This document shows, one piece after another, positions 44,455-52,750 of a DNA stretch of 64,000 nt. Where the stretch lies: assembly GCA_028712695.1 (NCBI GenBank), contig JAQTQZ010000010.1:1-64000 (forward strand), read 5' to 3'. A model generated the notes under the pieces. That model saw only the letters and a program-made list of their open reading frames with translations, was not told the origin of the DNA and did not search any database. The stretch's first letter is position 1, and each line of letters starts with the position of its first letter. The translations under genes and the position numbers were made by a program. This DNA is from Methylovulum sp. Lineage in GTDB: Bacteria; Pseudomonadota; Gammaproteobacteria; Methylococcales; Methylomonadaceae.

Positions 44455-45959
44455 AGGCGATTGTTCTGGTTTTGGTGTTATTGCTCAGTTTGCTGGCGTG
44501 CTTGGATTTGGCGCAGGCAAGGCCGGGGGGAGGGCATTCCAGTGCGGGGCAGGGTTCGTCTTCATCATCCGGCGCTTTCCCATCCGATCCATTTCCATTT
44601 GAGCGGCCTTATTCTTCTGGCAATTACAACACCGGTACGCCCGTCCAGGTTGAACCGGTCGGTTTGGTGATAGGCTTACTTTTTGTCATCGTGCTTATTA
44701 TCTTATTCAAAAGGCTGGAAGATAGGCAGGTGTTTACGGTGGCGCCCACGGCGATCAACAGGGCGGTGCAACAACAGAAAATAAAATCCGGGCTGGAATC
44801 ACTCAAACAAAGTGACCCTAACTTTTCCGGCATTTTATTTTTAGATTTTGTCCATTCGCTGTACAGCAAGTTTTACAGTTATTCCACGCACCCCGAATTT
44901 AGATATCTTAGCCCCTTTCTTAGCACCGAATTACAGCAGCATTTCCAGCAAGCCCAGCCGTGGACGATTAATGAAGTGGTGATTAATGGCATCCGTTGGC
45001 AAGAGATTAATACCCAAGGCGCGGAATTTGAAAGTATTTGCTTGGTGATTGATGCCAATTATACCTTGCATCTGCAAGGCAAATCGACCCGCTATGCTGT
45101 CACCGAACGCTGGTTGTTGCATCGTACAAAAGGGTTGCTGTCATCTGGGTCTAACAAAATGCAAGCTTTATGCTGCCCTTATTGCGGGGCGCCTGCGCAT
45201 TTTACCGATGTGGGGCAGTGCGGGCATTGCGGCAGTGTGGTGCAGAAAGGGGAAATGCAGTGGTGTTTGGATAAACGTGCGGTGTTGGAAACGACCCTGT
45301 TGGCCGTTAATGAATTGGTGGCTTATGCCGAAGAACAAGGCACCGGGCTTGCGACCATTAAACAAACCGATTTAACCGAGCAAATGCAAGGCTTTCTACA
45401 ATTGCATGCGTTGCCTGACTGGGATGCGTTCTGGCAAGCCTTTGTTGAAGATATTGTAAAGGCCTATTTCCTGACTATTTATAAGCACTGGAGCTCTCGC
45501 AATTGGGATGCTGTGCGGCATTTATTGTCAGACCGATTATATGAAGCCAATTCATTCTGGCTGGATTTATATGCAGAAAAGAACTGGTTCAACCGTTTGG
45601 ATGATATAAAAATTGCCCAAATAGAGCTGGTAAAAATAGAACAAGACAAATTTTACGAGGCGATAACGGTGCGGATTTTTGCTTCCTGCTATGACTACAC
45701 CGAAGGCCCGGGAGGCCAGGTTATTGGCGGGTCCAAACGTGCGTTACGCCGTTATAGCGAATATTGGACGTTTGTCCGCCGTACTAACGCAAAGCAACAC
45801 ACCGGGCCGTACAGTTTAAAGCAGTGCCCGCAATGTGGCGCACCTGCCGATAAGATGGGGCAAACCGGCGAATGCGGTTATTGCGGCTCTAAAATCAGCA
45901 CGGGGCAATTTTCTTGGGTGCTGTTTTTGATTATGCAGGATGATGTTTATGAGGGTTGA
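44451..45959 (+). CDS. duplicated Tim44-like / zinc-ribbon membrane protein
   Basis: 502 aa. Signal-like segment (1-23), a low-complexity Gly/Ser stretch, a membrane span near residues 73-89, then two copies of a Tim44-like domain each followed by a four-cysteine ribbon: CPYCGAP...CGHCGS around 242-262 and CPQCGAP...CGYCGS around 459-480. The domain pair looks like an internal duplication. The TPM gene precedes with a 4-bp overlap. Function unknown; a zinc-binding chaperone or receptor role at the inner membrane is plausible. Confidence 0.75.
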   Translation: MKAIVLVLVLLLSLLACLDLAQARPGGGHSSAGQGSSSSSGAFPSDPFPFERPYSSGNYNTGTPVQVEPVGLVIGLLFVIVLIILFKRLEDRQVFTVAPTAINRAVQQQKIKSGLESLKQSDPNFSGILFLDFVHSLYSKFYSYSTHPEFRYLSPFLSTELQQHFQQAQPWTINEVVINGIRWQEINTQGAEFESICLVIDANYTLHLQGKSTRYAVTERWLLHRTKGLLSSGSNKMQALCCPYCGAPAHFTDVGQCGHCGSVVQKGEMQWCLDKRAVLETTLLAVNELVAYAEEQGTGLATIKQTDLTEQMQGFLQLHALPDWDAFWQAFVEDIVKAYFLTIYKHWSSRNWDAVRHLLSDRLYEANSFWLDLYAEKNWFNRLDDIKIAQIELVKIEQDKFYEAITVRIFASCYDYTEGPGGQVIGGSKRALRRYSEYWTFVRRTNAKQHTGPYSLKQCPQCGAPADKMGQTGECGYCGSKISTGQFSWVLFLIMQDDVYEG

Positions 45960-46053
45960 GCTATTATTGGTTGGCTAAAGCCATTTCCGTAGATGGTGCT
46001 TCAGTGCCCCCCCTTGCCCACAAAATTATTAACCCAACAGAAGAGTAACCTTT

Positions 46054-47505
46054 ATGAAGACAACATTAGCAGCAGCAATAAGTAAGCTATTAGCGGTCAG
46101 TTGTGTTTTGCTAAGCGTGCCAGCCATGGCAAGCGACCAGTGGGCCATGGATCAGGCCAACCCCGCACACACGGGTTATATCCCCGTGACCATCGATTCT
46201 AATAAGATTGCATTCCGGTGGAAAAAACAGGTCAGTACATCTGCATTAAATCCCATTACCGTAGCGGCAGGCTCTATTTTTGCTTCCGACTGGGGTTATT
46301 TTAATACCCAGCATTTGTATGCCATTAATAAAAATGGGCAATTGGCGTGGGGCAAAAGCTTTTCTGACATTTTTTCGATAAACCCGCCCAGTTATGCCGA
46401 TGGTAAGGTGTATGTGCAGACGGGCAACAGTGACTCAGACACGTATTTGCGGGCTTATGCCGCACTCAGTGGCAACCTCGTTTTCCAAGCGCCCCATGCA
46501 GCGCAATGGGAACGCTATTTGGCGCCGACTATCTATAAAGGCAACGTGTATATTAATGGCGGGACTTATGGCGGCATGTATTCGTTTAATGGCGGTAAGG
46601 GTAAATTGAACTGGTTTTATGGCGATTTGCCCCAAGTCGACAATTGGACGCCTGCGGTAGATGAAAAATTGGCTTATTCGTATATAGGCTCGCTTTATGC
46701 GGTTGACCGGTTGACGGGAAAACACTTGTTTACAATAGCAAACTCAGGACAGCAACAAGCGGTGCCTATGTTGGGTGGCTTAAACGATGTGTTTGTTGTT
46801 GATGGCGGTATGCTAAACAGATTTAAAACTGACACGCATAAAATTGCTTGGCAAAAAACATATAATTTCAATGAAGATTACACGGGGCAACCGGCCTTAG
46901 CCAACTCGGTTGTTTATGTTGGCACAACGAAAGGGTCATTAGTTGCGCTTGACCAAGCCACAGGCAAAATCCTATGGGCGTGGAAAAACACAGCTAAAGG
47001 CATTGTCATAAATAATATTGTCGCAACAAAATCACATGTTTTTTTTACGACTGAAAATAAACTTTATGCGGTGGACTTAAAAACCCAGCAAAATGTTTGG
47101 TCTTATCCGGTGTCTGGTCACTTGGCTTTAGGGGAAAGTGGGTTATATGTTGCCAGTGGCGATGGTACGTTAACGGCATTTGGCTTGGGATTGCCGGATA
47201 TTTTCGCGACTTCCATCCGCTATTTTTGGTCGACTGCTATTAATGCAACGCAGACTAAAACGATAACCATCAGGAATGTCGGCGACAAAAAGTTAACCAT
47301 CAGTGACATCACGTCAGCATCATTTGCCTTTATCGTCAAATCACCCACGGCTTTTGTGCTTGCACCTAACCAGAGCAAGCAGGTTGAGATTGATTTTACA
47401 CCCTCAACGGCAGGTTTAATTGAAACAGACTTAACCGTAAAAAGTGATGATGAAAATGAACCTGAAATTATTGTCCACTTAAAAGGAAAAGGCATTTCAT
47501 CGTAA
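46054..47505 (+). CDS. secreted PQQ-like beta-propeller protein with ASH-type C-terminal domain
   Basis: 483 aa with a signal peptide ending near residue 26. Residues 30-380 form repeated PQQ-like blades (LVALDQATGKILWAWKN, LYAVDLKTQQNVWSYPV, LYAVDRLTGKHLFTIAN). Residues 390-483 are an immunoglobulin-like domain of the choice-of-anchor D/ASH type (TITIRNVGDKKLTISDI, ELDFTPSTAG-like). Dehydrogenase-type PQQ ligands are not evident, so a binding or scaffold role is more likely than an enzyme. Confidence 0.8.
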   Translation: MKTTLAAAISKLLAVSCVLLSVPAMASDQWAMDQANPAHTGYIPVTIDSNKIAFRWKKQVSTSALNPITVAAGSIFASDWGYFNTQHLYAINKNGQLAWGKSFSDIFSINPPSYADGKVYVQTGNSDSDTYLRAYAALSGNLVFQAPHAAQWERYLAPTIYKGNVYINGGTYGGMYSFNGGKGKLNWFYGDLPQVDNWTPAVDEKLAYSYIGSLYAVDRLTGKHLFTIANSGQQQAVPMLGGLNDVFVVDGGMLNRFKTDTHKIAWQKTYNFNEDYTGQPALANSVVYVGTTKGSLVALDQATGKILWAWKNTAKGIVINNIVATKSHVFFTTENKLYAVDLKTQQNVWSYPVSGHLALGESGLYVASGDGTLTAFGLGLPDIFATSIRYFWSTAINATQTKTITIRNVGDKKLTISDITSASFAFIVKSPTAFVLAPNQSKQVEIDFTPSTAGLIETDLTVKSDDENEPEIIVHLKGKGISS

Positions 47506-47532
47506 CGCAAATAAGCTAAGGCTCTGTACGTG

Positions 47533-47708
47533 TTTCAAGGTCTTTTCAAGCCACCCCTCAAAGTTTAAAAATAGGGGAGAAAAATGGGCATTTTGACATA
47601 TAAACCTGCTGATAAACCTGCTGATATTTGGAGTACAAACCTAGGGTTGCACTCCAAGAAAAGACATTTGAAGCTTTTTAGCACCCATCATTCGAAAAGA
47701 CCCTGAAA
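47533..47708. repeat. nested inverted repeat with CCTAGG-centred palindrome (copy 3)
   Basis: Outer arms 47533-47549 and about 47691-47708 pair with few mismatches (TTTCAAGGTCTTTTCAA type). Inside, TAAACCTGCTGA is tandemly repeated at 47601-47624, and a 30-bp palindrome at 47628-47657 (two mismatching pairs) shares its core with 2047-2066 and 40937-40978. The remaining gap to 48057 shows no gene. Confidence 0.65.
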
Positions 47709-48059
47709 CTCATATAGAGCCTAAGCTAAAAGCCTTTTTGATTAGCAAGTCGCGATTATCCGCCATGCGGTTTTGAACGAGATATGACAGACCCAAAAGC
47801 ACCGTATGACGATTAAATGTGTGCGTAAAGCGGCTGGCTGGGCTGATTCTGCCTTAATGGATGTTTCGGCCCATTTTTTAATGGGGTAGCTCAGGCGCAA
47901 AGCCCGGCAATTGTTCCTCTAACTGGTAATCTCTGCTAACATTCAGCGCCATCAGGCTTGCCCTGGCGGTCTGGTTAGAAAAAGTTAGGTTTCATCGATC
48001 CGCCTCACTGTGGAATCTAATCAACTACTATCAATGAGGTGATATTTTGGAGATACATG

Positions 48060-48581
48060 ATGGACAAATTGACGGCACTTTCATTAAGCATTGGTGTTCT
48101 GGCTGGCCTTGCGACGTTTTTGGCGGTAGGCCCGCTTAGCGGCATATTTTTTATCTGGGCGGCAACCATTGCATGGGCGACTTACTTTTTCTTGGGCGCC
48201 ACTAAAGAAGCCTTGATAAACACTATCGTATGCAGCATTTTCGGCGTTGTTATGGCATGGGTCACCGCTGTTTTATTGACCGAAATCTCACCTGAAGCCA
48301 CACTGGGCTTCCCTTTCATGGCGGCACTCACTGTCACTGTGGCTGTCGTGGTCATGTGTCTTGCGGCTAATATCCCACAACTGGCAACCATTCCTGCCAG
48401 CGTGTTGGGTTATTCATCAACCTTTGCTTATTTGTTGCAAACACCTGAGAAATTGACCCAAGACGTGCTATTGGGCGTTTCTTTAAGCAATCCTCTGCTG
48501 GTCATCTCCATTTCTATTGTAGTGGGTACTTATTTTGGTCAGTTCTCGGCACAATTGGCTGCCAAATGGACTAAAGCATAA
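48060..48581 (+). CDS. DUF1097 inner-membrane protein
   Basis: About 173 aa, almost wholly hydrophobic with five to six spans. The DUF1097 (YcdZ-like) pattern is suggested by FFIWAATIAWATYFFLGATKEALINTIVCSIFGVVMAW. A TTGGAGA ribosome site precedes tandem ATGs at 48057 and 48060. Function of the family is unknown; eutBC lies two genes downstream. Confidence 0.8.
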   Translation: MDKLTALSLSIGVLAGLATFLAVGPLSGIFFIWAATIAWATYFFLGATKEALINTIVCSIFGVVMAWVTAVLLTEISPEATLGFPFMAALTVTVAVVVMCLAANIPQLATIPASVLGYSSTFAYLLQTPEKLTQDVLLGVSLSNPLLVISISIVVGTYFGQFSAQLAAKWTKA

Positions 48582-48672
48582 TCCTCTCCATTCGCCTGAA
48601 GGTCGAAGACAACCCGGTTTTGCCGCCGTCCTTCGGGCACTGCGATACCCCTCCTCAAGATAAGGTGTCCGA

Positions 48673-49326
48673 ATGCACAGTTTATTGTTCCTGCTTGTCG
48701 TATCCGGTATTTTGTATGCCCTGCATGTCATTGTCAGACAAACATCGCAATTAGGTTACATCCAGCGTTACCGATTCCATCCGGCAATCCGCCAAAAATT
48801 CAAGAAAAAACACCCGACCCTTACCGAGTCACAGGTAGATTCGGTGTTCCTCGCCTTGCGGGATTATTTTTATTGCTGCAACCGTGCCAAACGCCGCATG
48901 GTGTCCATGCCGTCGCAAGTGGTTGATGATGCTTGGCATGAGTTCATTTTGTTCACCCGCAGTTACGGGCAATTTTGCCAAAAAGCCTTTGGCCGTTATT
49001 TGCACCACACGCCCGCCGAAGCCATGACGCGGCCCACGCTGGCGCAAGATGGCATAAAACGGGCTTGGCGTTTGGCTTGCGTTAAAGAAAAGCTCAATCC
49101 CCTAACGCCCGCCCGTTTGCCGTTGTTATTCTCGATAGATACCCAACTTGCAATTGCCAATGGCTTTGTTTACAACCTGCACTGTATGCCGGGGGACAAC
49201 AGCTATTGCGCCAGCCATATTGGTTGTGGCGGTGACCGTAATGACGACATTGATTTTGATGTTGGCGCGGACGGTGGTTGCAGCTCTGATGGCGGCTGTA
49301 GTGGGGGCTGTGGAGGCGGTGATTAA
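48673..49326 (+). CDS. glycine-rich-domain protein
   Basis: 217 aa. One N-terminal membrane segment, then a helical domain with the VVDDAWHEFILFTRSYGQFCQKAFGRYLHH signature of the glycine-rich domain (GRDP-like) family, and a C-terminal tail of Gly, Ser, Asp and Cys (CSSDGGCSGGCGGGD). The cysteine-rich tail may bind metal. It ends 46 bp before eutB; function unknown. Confidence 0.75.
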   Translation: MHSLLFLLVVSGILYALHVIVRQTSQLGYIQRYRFHPAIRQKFKKKHPTLTESQVDSVFLALRDYFYCCNRAKRRMVSMPSQVVDDAWHEFILFTRSYGQFCQKAFGRYLHHTPAEAMTRPTLAQDGIKRAWRLACVKEKLNPLTPARLPLLFSIDTQLAIANGFVYNLHCMPGDNSYCASHIGCGGDRNDDIDFDVGADGGCSSDGGCSGGCGGGD

Positions 49327-49372
49327 TATCCACAGTTTCATAAGAGTAACCCCTACATAATTACCCTACCTC

Positions 49373-50776
49373 ATGTATAAAACACACCTGGCAGACCTGA
49401 GCTACGATTTTAAAACCCTGTGCAACCTGATGGCGAAGGCCACCCCGCCACGGTCGGGCGATTATCTGGCGGGCGTGGCGGCCGCCAACAACCTTGAGCG
49501 GGTCGCCGCGCAATGGGTGTTGGCCGATGTGCCGCTAAAACAATTCCTTAATGAGGCGCTGGTGCCTTATGAGCAAGACGAAATCACCCGCTTGATTATC
49601 GACGGGCATGACAGCGCGGCGTTTGCGCCGGTCAGCCATTTGACGGTGGGGGATTTCCGTAACTGGCTGCTTTCCGAACAAGCCACCAGTGCAACATTGG
49701 CCGCCCTTGCCCCTGGCCTGACCCCGGAAATGGTGGCGGCTGTCTCAAAAATCATGCGCATCCAAGACTTGATCCTAGTGGCGAAAAAATGCCGTGTGGT
49801 CACCCGCTTCCGTGGCACGATAGGTCTGGAAAATAGGCTATCCACGCGGCTGCAACCCAACCATCCCACCGACAACCCAGCGGGCGTGGCAGCCAGTTTA
49901 TTGGACGGCTTGCTCTATGGCTGCGGCGATGCGGTCATCGGGATCAACCCCGCGTCTGATAACTTGGAAGCCACCACACGTTTGCTGCATCTGCTGCATG
50001 ATGTCATCGAACGTTACCAAATACCGACCCAATCGTGTGTCTTGGCGCATGTGACCACCACGCTGAAAGCGATTGGCCAAGGCGCACCGGTGGATTTGGT
50101 GTTCCAGTCCATTGCTGGCACACAAAAAGCCAATGACAGTTTCGGCATTAATCTGGATTTATTGCAAGAAGCCCACCTTGCCGCGTTGGAACTGGGGCGC
50201 GGCAGCCTGTTTGAAAATGGCGTGTTGGGTGACAACTGCATGTATTTTGAGACCGGTCAAGGTAGCGCGTTGTCCGCCAACGCCCACGAAGGCATGGATC
50301 AGCAAACCTGTGAGGCACGGGCCTATGCCGTCGCCCGCAAGTTCAAGCCGTTGTTGGTCAACACCGTGGTGGGTTTTATCGGCCCCGAATATCTGTACGA
50401 CGGCAAGCAAATCATCCGCGCTGGCTTGGAAGACCATTTCTGCGGCAAGTTATTGGGATTGCCGATGGGCTGCGACGTGTGCTACACCAACCACGCAGAA
50501 GCCGATCAAGATGATATGGATATGTTGCTGACGCAGTTTGCCGTGGCGGGCGGCACCTTTATTATGGGTGTGCCGGGGGCGGATGATGTGATGCTCAACT
50601 ATCAATCGACCTCGTTCCATGATGCGTTGTATCTGCGCCAAGTGTTGGGCTTACGGCCCGCGCCGGAATTTGAGCAGTGGCTGCAACAACATCAGCTGTT
50701 TGATGGCCATAACCGCCTAGTGCAACAACGCGAAATACCGGCCTTATTTAAACCGGCTTTACAAAAACTAAAGTGA
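49373..50776 (+). CDS. eutB: ethanolamine ammonia-lyase large subunit
   Basis: Adenosylcobalamin-dependent enzyme converting ethanolamine to acetaldehyde and ammonia. 467 aa, TIM-barrel subunit: GDYLAGVAA, FRGTIGLENRLSTRLQPNHPTDNPAGVAAS, LLYGCGDAVIGINP, GQGSALSANAHEGMDQQTCEARAYA, FCGKLLGLPMGCDVCYTNHAEADQDDMD. Slightly longer than E. coli EutB. Followed at 6 bp by eutC. No eutR, eutAT or microcompartment shell genes are present, so the ammonia may serve as a nitrogen source. Confidence 0.97.
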   Translation: MYKTHLADLSYDFKTLCNLMAKATPPRSGDYLAGVAAANNLERVAAQWVLADVPLKQFLNEALVPYEQDEITRLIIDGHDSAAFAPVSHLTVGDFRNWLLSEQATSATLAALAPGLTPEMVAAVSKIMRIQDLILVAKKCRVVTRFRGTIGLENRLSTRLQPNHPTDNPAGVAASLLDGLLYGCGDAVIGINPASDNLEATTRLLHLLHDVIERYQIPTQSCVLAHVTTTLKAIGQGAPVDLVFQSIAGTQKANDSFGINLDLLQEAHLAALELGRGSLFENGVLGDNCMYFETGQGSALSANAHEGMDQQTCEARAYAVARKFKPLLVNTVVGFIGPEYLYDGKQIIRAGLEDHFCGKLLGLPMGCDVCYTNHAEADQDDMDMLLTQFAVAGGTFIMGVPGADDVMLNYQSTSFHDALYLRQVLGLRPAPEFEQWLQQHQLFDGHNRLVQQREIPALFKPALQKLK

Positions 50777-50782
50777 ACGGCA

Positions 50783-51586
50783 ATGAGCAACGCCAACAAA
50801 CCCACGGCAGACCTAGACCCTTGGCAAGCCTTAAGCCAATTCACCCCGGCGCGTATCGCATTAGGCCGTGCGGGCATGAGCCTGCCGACCCGCGCCTGCT
50901 TGGATTTCCAGCTGGCCCATGCGCTGGCCCGCGACGCGGTCAACATCCCGTTGGATTTTGCCGCCTTGTCCCAGCGCATCCAGGCACAAGGCTATCAAAC
51001 CTTAAGCCTGCAAAGCCAAGCGGAAAACCAGCGGGTTTATTTGCAACGCCCTGATTTGGGACGGTTATTAAGCGTGTCTGCGGTTGATTCGTTACAACGC
51101 AATGCCTGCCCGAAAGCGGATGCCGTGATTGTGGTCGCTGACGGGCTATCGTCCAAAGCCATCGAGCATCATGCCGTGCCGATGTTAAATTTATTGCTGC
51201 CCCAACTGCAAGCAAACGGCTATCACCTGCCGCCCGTGTGCCTGGTAAAACACGGCCGGGTGGCGGTAGGTGATGCTATCGCCGGACATTATGCCGCCCG
51301 CCTGTGCATCGTGTTGATTGGTGAGCGCCCGGGCTTAAGCTCGCCCGACAGCATGGGCATTTATTTCACTTACCAGGCCAAACCGGGCATCAGCACCGAC
51401 GCCGACCGCAACTGCATTTCCAATATCCATCGCAATGGCCTGAGTTATCAGCACGCATTGAAGAAATTGCTGTTTCTGATCCATGAAGCGGAAAAGCTAC
51501 AGTTTTCGGGCGTTAATTTAAAAGACGGGACAACAGAAAGCAGTTTGGAAAACCTACCGCAACAGGCTAACTTTTTGCTGGATTAA
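50783..51586 (+). CDS. eutC: ethanolamine ammonia-lyase small subunit
   Basis: Small, cobalamin-contacting subunit of the EutBC enzyme. 267 aa: TPARIALGRAGMSLPT, DLGRLLS..., VVADGLSSKAIEHHA, and GERPGLSSPDSMGIYFTYQAKPGISTDADRNCISNIH are family stretches. Translationally close to eutB and followed by a strong hairpin. Confidence 0.97.
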   Translation: MSNANKPTADLDPWQALSQFTPARIALGRAGMSLPTRACLDFQLAHALARDAVNIPLDFAALSQRIQAQGYQTLSLQSQAENQRVYLQRPDLGRLLSVSAVDSLQRNACPKADAVIVVADGLSSKAIEHHAVPMLNLLLPQLQANGYHLPPVCLVKHGRVAVGDAIAGHYAARLCIVLIGERPGLSSPDSMGIYFTYQAKPGISTDADRNCISNIHRNGLSYQHALKKLLFLIHEAEKLQFSGVNLKDGTTESSLENLPQQANFLLD

Positions 51587-51646
51587 GTAATTAAGTAGAC
51601 GTTTTCAGGCGGTGAGTGGCGGATAGCCAATAATTTCGGTGCCATA

Positions 51647-51679
51647 ACGCCTGCCAGTCCTTGCAGGACTGGCAGGCGT
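51647..51679. terminator. bidirectional hairpin between eutC and the cyclophilin gene
   Basis: Perfect 14-base GC-rich arms (51647-51660 and 51666-51679) with loop TTGCA, between convergent genes. No T tract, but the stem is very stable. Confidence 0.75.
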
Positions 51680-51710
51680 CCAATCGCCAAATGGACTAAT
51701 ACTTAGGCCC

Positions 51711-52553
51711 TTATTGGATAGCAGAAGAATTCTTAGTGAACACGGCGGTGCAATTGTGGTTGCCCTTCAAGGTATCGACCGTAAGAAAGCGGTTACCCCC
51801 CTGACAATCACCGCGCCAGCCGGTAAACAAATAGCCCGCAGCCGGTGTCGCCGTTAACTTTATTGTGCCGCCCGCCGGTTTTGCCAAATAACAGCGGGTG
51901 CCGCAGTTAATCCCCGCAGGCTCACTGGTGACAGTTCCGGAGCCGATGCGGGTGATTCTGGTTTTGGCAACCGTTGTGTCAAATGTATAAGTAGTGTAAA
52001 CATTTTCAACAAAAACCACACTGGACGAACCCGTATAAGGCAAATCGCTAAAAGAGGCCATCGCTTCAATTTTCTTAACGACATCCATCCCTTCTATCAC
52101 CTTGCCAAACACCGCATAGCCTGGGTTGGCGGCACTGGCGTAATCTAGGTTCACATTGTCCGTAAGGTTAATAAAAAACTGCGAAGTCGCCGAATTGGGA
52201 TCGCTAGTGCGGGCCATCGCGACAGTGCCGGTCAAATTGCTTAAGCCATTGGTTGATTCATTGACAATCGGTGCACGCGTGGTTTTCTGCTTGCCGTCCG
52301 CTTTATTAATCCCTCCGCCTTGCACCACAAAGCCTTTAATGACGCGGTGTATCAAGGTGCTTTTATAAAATCCACTTTTGACATAGGCGATAAAATTGTT
52401 TGAGCTGATCGGTGCTTTCGCATAATCGAGCTGCAAAGTGATAGTGCCGACATTGGTTTGCAACTCGACTATTGCTGGCGGGGTTGCACCAACTGCCAAC
52501 GGGCTGACTGACGAAAAAATAAACAGTGATAAAAAAGTGTATGACTTGCGCAT
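51711..52553 (-). CDS. exported cyclophilin-type peptidyl-prolyl isomerase with InlB-repeat-like tail
   Basis: About 280 aa from the ATG at 52553, the position that gives a signal peptide (MRKSYTFLSLFIFSSVSPLAVGA). Residues 30-190 are a cyclophilin domain: LIHRVIKGFVVQGGG, GTVAMARTSDPNSATSQFFINLTDN and YAVFGKVIEGMDVV. The C-terminal 75 residues (GTVTSEPAGINCGTRCY..., GYLFTGWRGDCQG, CTAVFTKN) match a divergent InlB B-repeat with four cysteines. Probably periplasmic; the tail may anchor or bind. Sequence 5' of the ATG is a remnant of another gene. Confidence 0.88.
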   Translation of the reverse strand: MRKSYTFLSLFIFSSVSPLAVGATPPAIVELQTNVGTITLQLDYAKAPISSNNFIAYVKSGFYKSTLIHRVIKGFVVQGGGINKADGKQKTTRAPIVNESTNGLSNLTGTVAMARTSDPNSATSQFFINLTDNVNLDYASAANPGYAVFGKVIEGMDVVKKIEAMASFSDLPYTGSSSVVFVENVYTTYTFDTTVAKTRITRIGSGTVTSEPAGINCGTRCYLAKPAGGTIKLTATPAAGYLFTGWRGDCQGGNRFLTVDTLKGNHNCTAVFTKNSSAIQ

Positions 52554-52620
52554 GATGGACTCGGTGGTTGGTTGGACAGATTTAATTTGAATAAACGGGA
52601 CTGGACTATAATCAATAATA

Positions 52621-52720
52621 TACCGGTTTTTTGCTGGTATGAGGCACCATAAAACGAATGTAACAAGAAATAACGCCGAGGCGTCCACCCTGCGGGTCTC
52701 TATCCGGTCGGTTTCATCGG
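52621..52720 (-). pseudogene. remnant of the 3' end of a DUF6632-like gene
   Basis: Reading on the minus strand gives DETDRI...ALFLVTFVLWC(L)IP, the C-terminus of the intact protein at 55730-56116 (DETDRI...ALFLVAFVLWYLMP). About 100 bp are alignable with a few substitutions and a codon-length difference; the rest of that gene is missing. Flanks the RTX gene on its 5' side in direct orientation with the intact gene. Confidence 0.8.
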
Positions 52721-52750
52721 CAGGGAAATTTTTACATTATCGAGGTTATT

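Noticed and set aside
47881-47960. tRNA-like sequence beginning GGGGTAGCTCAGG
   Set aside because: It has a D-arm-like start but no cloverleaf with anticodon and TPsiC arms can be drawn by eye.
49373-51586. Ethanolamine microcompartment locus
   Set aside because: No shell protein, aldehyde dehydrogenase or regulator gene is present.
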